Source: Bedellia somnulentella (lineage: Eukaryota; Arthropoda; Insecta; Lepidoptera; Bedelliidae). Taken from it: DNA of 64,000 nucleotides. The position numbers and the translations under genes were made by a program. The stretch's first letter is position 1; each line of letters begins with the position of its first letter. The DNA lies in contig OY755172.1 in the NCBI GenBank assembly GCA_963576735.1, positions 4,774,001 to 4,838,000 on the forward strand. Direction: 5' to 3'. Positions 1 to 27,900 of this stretch are shown here, piece by piece. The notes under the pieces are model-generated. The model did no database searches and had not been told where the DNA came from. It was given only the letters and a program-made list of their open reading frames with translations.

Positions 1-274
1 CTAATTAAAAGTAGGGTGTCCAGAGAATCCACTCTTTGATAACAAAATAAATCGTCTCGTCATTTTCATATTATCATCAACGCGTCTTACTGTCACGTGT
101 CACGCAGTCACATCAATCTTTTCTTATCGCTTGGAGAGCTTTTGACCTTTAGCATTCTCAATTTTATTTTGAAACGCGGTTATCAGACCATAGAATAACG
201 AAAATCCACAGCTTATCAGACCAAATATTAGACTTTTTACGCTTTACACAATATTGACTCATTTTCTCATTTCA
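1..274. other. Intronic sequence upstream of first visible ABCC exon
   Basis: AT-rich sequence with no coding segment that I can recognise. It should be an intron of the ABC transporter gene, because the first exon seen (494-743) begins inside the first membrane domain. Confidence 0.5.
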
Positions 275-427
275 AAAGGCAGCGTCCGAAATATGAAGAA
301 TAAAAGAGCATATATGAAAAGATTGATGGATCTTAACGAAGCTAGAGAGGTTTGCCAGGATCGTACAAAGTGGCTATAGATAGTCTCTGCCTTCCCAAAT
401 GGTAAATAATGGCTTGAGTATATGTAT
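275..427 (+). mobile_element. RTE-clade LINE, 3' end fragment
   Basis: Matches the C-terminal coding end and short 3' tail of the longer RTE copies at 19123-21035 and 34980-36654. It has the characteristic block for [20 protein letters not shown] and ends in GAGTATATGTATG. It lies in the sense orientation in an intron of the ABCC gene and is severely 5' truncated. Confidence 0.8.
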
Positions 428-493
428 GTTCAAAAATATTTACAGGGCTTCCAAAACATAATTTCCCTGAATTATATAAACATTTGTCAACAG

Positions 494-17909
<17,416 letters not shown>

Positions 17910-18379
17910 TACTTAAATCAACTTATTAGTACTTAAATTGTATACCTGATTGTGCCCTGTGCAATATATTTCATACCGTGCTCTACTTAATTTTTAATTT
18001 TGAACATAATGTGAATTTTTAAAAGTTTTATCCAATGAGAATTATTATTATAATTTTATTTAATGATTTATGATTGCATTTTTAATTACGTACTTACTAT
18101 AGTTATTGGTGATTCGGTCACCAAGAATGTGTTATTTATTCATGTTTGTAATGAAAATCGTTATGAGAACCAAGTTTGTGCGATATCATTCCTAAAGTGA
18201 ACCATGGTATTTTTATACTATTTTATACGATTAACAATCAGTGCCTTTGTATGCCAGTGAAACAATGCAAAATACCAAGTACTTATTTTGAGATTACTTA
18301 CAATTACAAATTAGGTTTACGTTAATGTTATTTATAAATTGAAGAGAATATTGCTATCGTGTATTAGATAGAATTATTG

Positions 18380-18385
18380 AATAAA
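18380..18385 (+). terminator. Poly(A) signal of the ABCC gene
   Basis: AATAAA about 470 bp after the stop codon at 17909, followed by T-rich sequence. It is the clearest polyadenylation hexamer in the 3' region. Inferred, not verified. Confidence 0.5.
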
Positions 18386-18475
18386 TAAGTTGCTATATTT
18401 TAATTGCGTTGTAATTCTTTTCACCTTTACCTTAAAAAAAATACGCTGTACGTATCTGTATTCTGTACGTATGGG

Positions 18476-18612
18476 GTTTTTTTAAGTGGTTTTTGGGCGA
18501 TGCTATTTCCACCATCTTGTTCCTTGTCAACTTCCAAATGTGGGTGAAGAGTTTCCAGCTCTGAAGCTCAGCTATATTTGGGATTTATGGCCGTGAGTAT
18601 ATGTATGCTGTA
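18476..18612 (+). mobile_element. SINE, truncated and diverged
   Basis: Carries TTTTTGGGCGATGC and the terminal GGATTTATGGCCGTGAGTAT segments of the family, with an internal deletion. Just downstream of the ABCC poly(A) signal. Confidence 0.65.
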
Positions 18613-19122
18613 TGTACCTATGACTTGATTGGTATGATTTGAATGTAATTATATTCTAGCCATGGACAAGTAAGTCATTACCTCACGCGTCTGTTTAAAT
18701 TTGATGCTAATATAAACGATGTGACATAGCTAATGGGACAGCATCATAACAAAGTATAGCTGTGTGAAAACTTTGACTATTTTAAACACTATGTTCACTT
18801 TTGGGTTAGAATACCTTTTATTCCCATTTTCATAATGATTTAAGCGTCCGCGTCACAACCCGGAACTCTTAGTTCAATTCATGTTTAAATGCTGGTTGAT
18901 TGAATCACCAAAGTAGTAATAGGGTATTATTAGATAAGCACTAACAAAAAAATGCTACAGAAATATGCAATTTATTAACTAGCAATAAAACCTATGATCT
19001 GTTGAACACTCAGCTAGAAACCAGTCCTAGAACGAGAGCCAAAACCAAGGCATTGTGTCCTACTTGCACGGTTGCCACACGAGATTTAAAATGTATGTAG
19101 CAAAGTAATTTTTCAAAGAATA
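18613..19122. other. Intergenic spacer
   Basis: Between the ABCC 3' end and the RTE insertion. No gene recognised. The last 11 bases (TTCAAAGAATA) are the left copy of the RTE target-site duplication. Confidence 0.5.
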
Positions 19123-21035
19123 CTTACTTACTTATACTCACGCCCATTATTCCCATTGGGGTAGGCAGAGACTATCGATCGCCACTTAGTACGATCTTGA
19201 CAAACCTCTCTTGCTTCCCTTACATTCATTATCCTTCTCATACATGCTCTTTTATTCTTCTCACTTCGGACCCCCGCCTTTATAAGAACGTTTTCTATCT
19301 GGTCCAGAAACGTTTTACGAGGCCGTCCTCTACTAACATTCCCATCCACATTGGCTCTATATATATCTTTCGCTACTTTATTTTCATCCATCCTCTCTAT
19401 GTGCCCAAACCACCTCAACATTCCTTTTTCTATCTTGCATACTACGTCATCTTTCAAACCTACTCGTTCACGGATCACAGTATTTCTCACTCTATCACAC
19501 AGCCTTACATTACATATACTTCTGAGGGATCTCATTTCCACTGCATTAACTCTACTTTCATGCTTCTTCTGCCATGCCCAACATTCACTACCATACATCA
19601 GCGTGGGAACCAGAACAGCATTATGCACAGCCATTCGAGCCTTTTCTGACAACGACTGGCTCAACATCAGACTGTTCATGGCTCCATTCACCGCGTTTCC
19701 CTTTTTAACTCTCCTTTCAATATCTTCCTCACATTGTCCATCCCTAGTAAACAAACTCCCCAGATACACAAATTCTTTCACTTGTTCCACTTTCTTACCA
19801 TTTATAACAATGTCACATTCTGTCATACTTTCCTCTCTTTCAAAAACCATTGTTTTGGTTTTGTCCACATTCACTCTCATTCCCTTTCTTTCGAAAGACT
19901 TACACACAATGTTCACCATCTCCTGCAGCTCATTTACCGTTGATGCAAGTAACACTTGATCGTCAGCGTATAAGAGGCATTTAATGATGAACCCTCTCAT
20001 TTTCAGTCCATAATCACTTTCGCGCAGTTCTTTCAAACAGTCGTCCATGAACAAATTGAAGAGCCACGGAGAAGCCACACAACCCTGTCGAAAACCCCTA
20101 GAGATCTCAAACCAGTCCGTGTCTTCTCCGTTTACTCTCACACATGCATTGGAATCCTCATAGAGTGACTCCAATGCACGTATAAGTTGGCTCCCCAAAC
20201 CGAACTTAGATAACACCTTCCACAAATACTTTCTTACTACCCTATCATACGCCTTCTCCAAATCAATGAAGGTGCAATACACTTTTTGGTTTTTTGCCAA
20301 AAACTTCTCTGTGATGCACCTTAAGGAGAAGACTTGATTCATACATCCCATTCCCTTCCTAAATCCTGCTTGTACATCCCAAATTTTTTCATCCGTTTCT
20401 TTCATCACCCTTTCGATCAGAACTTACGCATACAATTTGCCGACAACACTGAGTAGGCTGATACCACGGTAGTTTTTTGCTTCTTGGCGTGACCCTTTCC
20501 CTTTATATAAGGGCACAATCACGGCTCTACACCAATCTTTTGGTACTTTGCCAAGTGCCCAACACTTCTGAAAAAGGAAGAACAGCCAAGAAGCCACTAA
20601 CCCTTTACCAGCCCTCAGCATTTCGACACATATCCTATCATATCCTGCCGCTTTTCCTAGTTTCATACTTTTCATCGCTTTTACAATTTCTTCCATACTT
20701 ATCATACTTTCAGACACGTCACCCATTACCTCGTCACAATTAACATCGCTATCAATTGCTGAAGTAATGGGATCATCCTCTTTTTCAAAGAGACCCTCAA
20801 AATATTCCTACCATACTCTTTTTATTCTTGTTCCATCAGTCATAAGTTCCCCTTTTTCATCCTTCATCACACTTGTACTCGTGTTTTGAGACACTCCCCT
20901 TTCACGTCTAATATATTTCCAAAATATTTTTTGATTACTTTGGAAATTATCGGAGAGTTTCTTTTCACTCCATTCTTTCAGATCTCGCTTTTTCTTCTCT
21001 ATTTTATTCTTAACCGCTCTCTTTATTCTCTTATA
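19123..21035 (-). mobile_element. RTE-clade LINE, 5'-truncated, with 11-bp target-site duplication
   Basis: Encodes on the minus strand the reverse transcriptase and C-terminal region of an RTE-type non-LTR element. Motifs are GKAAGYDRI, AVIVPLYKGKGS, FIDLEKAYDRV, the catalytic LLYADD, TLMYGSECW and GMLRWFGHIER, ending in YPNGN and a TATACTCACG/ACTT tail. The endonuclease domain is missing. The frame is continuous from about 21,000 to 19128 except for TAA at 20424 and a TAG near 20808, so it is dead. TTCAAAGAATA at 19112-19122 is repeated at 21036-21046, which defines the insertion exactly. It lies between the ABCC and AP3D genes. Confidence 0.93.
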
Positions 21036-21377
21036 TTCAAAGAATAATGAATTAAATACTTCTTTTCAAAAATTTTTATATCAAAAGCAAGTAATTAACT
21101 GTTTCTTTGAATAAAATGTAATAATTAATACCGCCCTGCATTAACTTGACGTTGAATTATAGGTAAAAATATCTTTTTCACGGGTATCCCCATTGAAGCA
21201 AGATAAATATGGTGTCCAAGACTAATAATCCGTTGGTATGTACAATACTCCGAAAACAAAGTTTAGCATCATTAAGCAGTAAAATAATATTAGCATTGCA
21301 AAAGATGGTGAAAAATATTGTAACCTTTGTAGGAAGTCCAAAATTAATAATATTAATGTAAGTGGAGTAAGATCCTG

Positions 21378-21562
21378 GGTAGTGTCGGCTTAGAATAGCA
21401 CGAGCCTATTTCAATCCGCGAGTTAATTAAGAGTTTATTTAGAGTTTTATAGACCCATTACTATTACTATTTTTTTCTGTATTTAATTTAGCTACCAAAA
21501 GACGGCTAAGAACTTTTTAGCTTTGGCTACCCCTTTTCGGATTTACAGCCGTGAGTGTAGGT
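21378..21562 (+). mobile_element. SINE, diverged
   Basis: Head (TAGTGTCGGCTTAGAATAGC) and tail (TTTGGCTACCCC to GCCGTGAGTGTAGG) match the family. The middle is badly eroded. It lies about 0.4 kb upstream of the AP3D start codon. Confidence 0.65.
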
Positions 21563-21944
21563 ACCTTTTTGTCGTTTTACTTTCTGGTGGTCTACTTATG
21601 ACGGTTTCTATTGGCCAAGTCTAAGGGCCAAGCATGGGCCAAGTAAATAGAATCCTAGTGCATTTGGCGTTTTACTTGGAAATTTCTTGGATAATGTTGG
21701 ATAATGTAAACATTTATGCCAATCGTCCAAAATATTTTTAACATTACGACGTCAACGAACGCACCTTGTAGTGCCACCTCGACTGTGTCAAACAAATGTC
21801 AAATCAAATAGTTCTGTCGAGTCGATTTGACATGAGAAAATGACATGACAAGTTGATTACGATAGGATGGATAAAATATAATTTTTGCCGTATTTGTAAG
21901 AAAAAAGTCCTTATAACTAAGTTTAATCTTAGGCAAAAAATAAC
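21563..21944. other. AP3D promoter/5'UTR region
   Basis: No coding content. The ATG at 21945 sits in AACATGG after a purine-rich leader. No TATA box or binding site can be defended. Confidence 0.4.
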
Positions 21945-24900
21945 ATGGCGTTAAAAAAAGTTAAAGGTAACATCGAAAGAATGTTTGACAAAAATTTGAC
22001 GGACTTAGTCCGTGGGATAAGAAACAACAAAGATAACGAGGTATACTTGTAATTATTACTAAAACTTATTTATTATTCATAAATTAACTGTGTAATAATT
22101 TATTCTTAATATGTTTTTATAGTCCAAGTACATCGCCCAATGCATGGAAGAAATAAAAGTTGAACTACGACAAGACAACATTGCAGTGAAAGCTAATGCA
22201 GTCGCTAAGCTCACATATGTAAGCTTTTACTGACCATCACTTCTAATATATATATTTTGGTATATTTATAAACCAATACCCCATTTAATATTGATCAAAA
22301 CCATAACTACAATATTTTCTTTCAGCTCCAAATGCTTGGCTATGATGTCTCATGGGCCATATTCAATGTGATTGAAGTAATGAGTTCAAATAAGTTTACA
22401 TATAAACGCATAGGTTATTTAGCTGCTAGTCAATCATTCCATGCCGAATCTAAATTGTTGATGTTGACAACAAATATGATCCGGAAAGACCTCAATGCCC
22501 AAAACCAATATGAAGCAGGATTGGCACTCAGTGGGCTCAGCTGCTTCATTTCACCAGATCTTGCGAGAGATCTTGCTGGTGACATCATGACATTGGTTTG
22601 TATCTTGATATTATATGTTTCATACATTAGTAATGTTAGTACATGTTTTAGTTGCTTATAAATCTATAAGCAGAGAAGGAATATTTTTTACTGAATTATT
22701 ACAAATGTAAAAATCTATGTGATCTCTATTGTAATTTCCTAGCTATGTATTAACTATAAAAATGATAGTAGTAAAGAATACTTGCTCTAAATTGAAATTT
22801 GACCTAGTTACAAAGATTGTCAATTATTTTCAGATGAGTTCAACTAAGCCTTACCTTAGAATGAAAGCAATTTTAACAATGTACAAAGTGTTTCTGAGAT
22901 ATCCAGAAGCTCTACGACCTGCTTTTCCAAAATTGAAAGAGAAATTAGAGGACCCTGACCCTGGTAAGCAATCATGAATTTAGTTGCTGCACATGTTCCA
23001 TTAATCCATACATTATTTATTGATCTTTGCTTTTAATAGTTTTACTTTAGAGCATATATAAGTTAAATCTTTTTGTTCATGAAAACCCACACAAAACACT
23101 TTTTTAGTAAAAATGTTAATTATAATTTTAAAATAATAAGTTAATCATTATTTATTGAGTTGAGTCTAGTCAAATTGATATTTAATAAGAAGGCTAGTTT
23201 CTATTAATATTTCAGCATTGCAACAGTTTCAGCATGTAAATATTAACTGTTTAACTTTCCAGGTGTCCAGTCTGCAGCAGTGAATGTAGTATGTGAATTA
23301 GCTAGGAAGAATCCCAAAAACTATCTCTCATTAGCACCAGTTTTCTTTAAACTGATGACTACCTCCACTAATAATTGGATGCTTATTAAAATTATAAAAC
23401 TGGTGAGTTTCAACTACTGCTATAATTTCTTAATATTATGTGCTTTATAAAATATCTGTTTGTAAATTTATGGAGAGGGATACTACATTAAATTTAATAC
23501 ATATGAAGGATTTACAATATTGAACATTCACTTCTGTTTGCCTTACACATTGTCTCAATAAAAACTTTATAAATTATTATATGTCTTCTTAGTATGAAGA
23601 ATAAAAGAGCATGTATGAAAAGATTGATGGATGTAAACGAAGCTAGAGAGGTTTGTCAAGATCGTGCGAAGTGGCGATCAATAGTCTCTGCCTACCCCAA
23701 TGGGAACTAATGGCGTGAGTATATGTATGTATGTATGTTATGATCTCAGCTATACATAAAGTAAATTAATTTAATTTTTAGTATATGTATGTATGTATGT
23801 TAATAATGCAAATAAACAAATTAATCCTTATGTTTGTCTAAATTTATTAATCATGAAAATTATGAAGTAACATACATATTTATCAATTCTCCTATTTTAA
23901 GATAGAGATAAATAACTTATTATTAATTTGTAACATTAACAAAATTCAAATTTTGTGGTTTCTAATAAAATTACTGATAACTCCACAGTTTGGTTTAATG
24001 ACATATTATGAACCGGACATTGGAAGAAAAATAACACAAAAACTCATTGACATAATTTCCAGGTATAATTAAAATCTACAACACCATCTAGCATCTCATT
24101 CTCACATGACACTGCTATGAGCTTGGATCCATTCAACACGTCACATAATACCAACACTGCAATAGTTATAAATGCTCTAAGCAGCAGCTCTGTTTTACTT
24201 TTATTCTGCTGGAATAACATTATGGCAAAATTAACTTTATTGTTATTAAAATAAAGTCACATTTGTGTGTCAAAACCTGGCTCCTTTTTGTACGCTAGTT
24301 TTTGTTTGTAAATAGTTAAATTGTGTCTGTTGCAGTTTGGTGCCTTAACCCCATTAGAGCCCCGACTTGGCAAGAAACTGATGGAACCATTGACTAACTT
24401 AATACATAGGTGAGTGATGGTCAACCAACTCTCTTCTATGTAATGTTTCTATCTTTTAACTCTCTTACTGGTCTCTATGGGGTCAAGGATTTGAGTTCCT
24501 CAAAAAAGTCATTTTCCACACACAGCTTATATTTTTGTGCAAATCTATACGCACTCGCAAAATAGGCGCATAGTAGAAATCAACTTGTGGAAATAGCCGG
24601 CCTGACAATACATTATATGCGCAAATATATGTGTGGCAGCCTTCTACCAAGTCATTTTTTTAAATGACTTCAATATCTCACAAAACTGAGCTAAGCTTGT
24701 AAGCTAAGTAGTCACCAAGATCTTTTATATTTTAATTAGATTCATACAATATCATGAGTAGAAGTCCAAGAAAGTAATTTCATGTTTACTTTTGATTATA
24801 TGTAAGTTCATTTAGCTGTAGCTAATTTTATATAAAGGGCATCCCCTCGCTCGCTCATGGAATTCACTGAAAAGGACCGAGACAGAGATAAGGTAGCATA

Positions 24901-27900
24901 CACCAAAATAAAAACTCAACTTAAATTAATTCTTTAACCCTTTCCGAAAAATGAACGTTCAAATTATTCATCAATGATAATGCACAAATACAATCCTTTT
25001 TTTATATACATGGTTGATACCAGTGGAACGTTTACGGTTTTAATAAAAATATAATATATTCTAAGATTTATTATATTTTCACCATTATTTCCAATAATAT
25101 AAAATTGTAAACAGAAAAACATTAAGATAATGGATATTTTATTAAACTCATATAAAAACAATACAACTAGACCCATTTTCGTTGGGATGCCCTTAAAATA
25201 TTTTCATTTTAGTTCCACAATTTTTAATAACAAAATAGTGTCTGTTGGTTCCTAATCCAACATAATCAGGTTTTCTAATAGGCTTTAATCTGTATTCTAT
25301 AAATTAATGTTTATTAGTATTGTAGTAAAATGATTATATGTGGACAGTACGTCAGCCATGTCACTGTTATATGAGTGTATAAACACGGTGATAGCGGTTC
25401 TGCTCAGCATCAGTTCTGGAATGCCGGGCCATGCAGCCTCGGTCCGTCTTTGCGTTCAGAAACTAAGAATACTTATTGAGGACTCAGATCAAAATTGTAA
25501 GTATTATTCAGCAAACATTCTTCTACTATTCGGCCTTGGTAAAGATTACGTGTACTTAGGGCCAGTTTTTTGATCCGTGGTTAACTCAACAATTTGTTAA
25601 ATATCGTAACTATTAGTTAGATATCTGCAAAATGCATTTTTTGACCCGTGGTTAGAGTAACTAATGGTCAAATATCGAACCAAAATGGATTTACGATTTA
25701 ACTACTGGTTAGTCATTTAACTATAGTCAATGTAACAAATGGTTATATTTTTAACTCCGGATCAAAAAACTGGCCCTTAGTCTATATTTTCTATCAAGTA
25801 TCTTGCATCATCTTTCCATATATTTCAAACTAATGTGCAATTTACATTTCAGTATTATTATTTTTTCAAATTTTCTGTATATGTAATGTGTCTCGTAAAA
25901 CGTCCAAATTAAACTGCTTTAATTCTTTTTCCAGTGAAATATCTTGGGTTACTTGCGATGTCACGAATACTAAAATCTCATCCAAAGTCGGTTCAGGCGC
26001 ATAAAGATCTGGTGTTAGTTTGTTTGGATGATAAAGATGAATCGATACGACTACGAGCTTTAGGCCTTCTATATGGCATGGTAAGTATTTTAACTTTTAA
26101 ATTTCAACTGTTTAGTTTTATTCAATTTATTATATTGTTAATAATGCTACACTTATTACAGTTTTAATATAATTTTCATGATAAAGTTATAAATTCTTGC
26201 CATAATCGCTGTGTTCTAAAGTCCCCATGCCATAACAATCCCCAATTTTAAGAGCCCTTACGTATTTCAATACCAAATTATTAAACTTAATCCACAAGAC
26301 AAGCAACACCTTAAAACTTTGTCAATGTATCAGGTATCAAAGAAAAACCTTATGGAGATAGTAAAGAAACTGATGATGCACATGGAGCGCGCGGAAGGCA
26401 CGTTGTACCGTGACGAGTTGCTCTCGAGAATGATCGAGATCTGTGCGCAGAACAACTACCAGCACGTGGTGGACTTCGAGTGGTACATCACGGTGCTTAT
26501 GGAACTCACTGAAATGGAGACCAGTGCTAAACATGGTGAGGTATTTTGGTTGACGGTTTTGTGGTATGTTTATGACATTTGAAGTTATAGTTTTATATGT
26601 TGTAGAGTGTGTAAAGAACTTTTATTATGTTTTAAAAAGTAAATCTAGATCATTAACTCCTGTTGAAGTTTGGTTGGCAGTTGGTGAAATAAAGTAATAT
26701 TAATAAAGCATTTCCAAAAATCACTATTGATAACTTAGGCTGATTGTAAATATTCTAGTTTTTATAGAGGAGTCAGTATCCCACTCCTCCAACCATTATT
26801 AAACTTGCTCTGAAACTTGTTTTTTATTTATTTTTTTATTTTAAACTAATCAGAAAATATTGGTGCCTTATTAGCAAAACATTTTTCGTGACGCCTTNNN
26901 NNNNNNNNNNNNNNNNNNNNNNNNNNNNNNNNNNNNNNNNNNNNNNNNNNNNNNNNNNNNNNNNNNNNNNNNNNNNNNNNNNNNNNNNNNNNNNNNNNNN
27001 NNNNNNNNNNNNNNNNNNNNNNNNNNNNNNNNNNNNNNNNNNNNNNNNNNNNNNNNNNNNNNNNNNNNNNNNNNNNNNNNNNNNNNNNNNNNNNNNNGTG
27101 CTCGCCGAGTATTGCCAGTTAGTATCGACTATTGTATGATCTTGCTATTAATTTTAAAATGATTGCGGCGCGGGAGTCGCTGTACGGCGCCGTCTACGTG
27201 CTCGCCGAGTATTGCCAGTTAGTACCGACTATTGTATGATCTTGCTATACATTTTAAAATGATTGCGGCGCGGGAGTCGCTGTACGGCGCCGTCTACGTG
27301 CTCGCCGAGTATTGCCAGTTAGTATCGACTATTGTATGATCTTGCTATACATTTTAAAATGATTGCGGCGCGGGAGTCGCTGTACGGCGCCGTCTACGTG
27401 CTCGCCGAGTATTGCCAGTTAGTACCGACTATTGTATGATCTTGCTATACATTTTAAAATGATTGCGGCGCGGGAGTCGCTGTACGGCGCCGTCTACGTG
27501 CTCGCCGAGTATTGCCAGTTAGTACCGACTATTGTATGATCTTGCTATACATTTTAAAATGATTGCGGCGCGGGAGTCGCTGTACGGCGCCGTCTACGTG
27601 CTCGCCGAGTATTGCCAGTTAGTATCGACTATTGTATGATCTTGCTATAAATTTTAAAATGATTGCGGCGCGGGAGTCGCTGTACGGCGCCGTCTACGTG
27701 CTCGCCGAGTATTGCCAGTTAGTATCGACTATTGTATGATCTTGCTATAAATTTTAAAATGATTGCGGCGCGGGAGTCGCTGTACGGCGCCGTCTACGTG
27801 CTCGCCGAGTATTGCCAGTTAGTATCGACTATTGTATGATCTTGCTATACATTTTAAAATGATTGCGGCGCGGGAGTCGCTGTACGGCGCCGTCTACGTG

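Noticed and set aside
19197..19959. Long open frames on the + strand opposite the RTE element (150 and 202 codons).
   Set aside because: They are antisense shadows of the RTE reverse-transcriptase frame, with no family resemblance. The same applies at 35034-35357 and 36384-36632.
26888..27139. Open frame running through the N gap.
   Set aside because: It consists mostly of unknown bases and has no evidential value.
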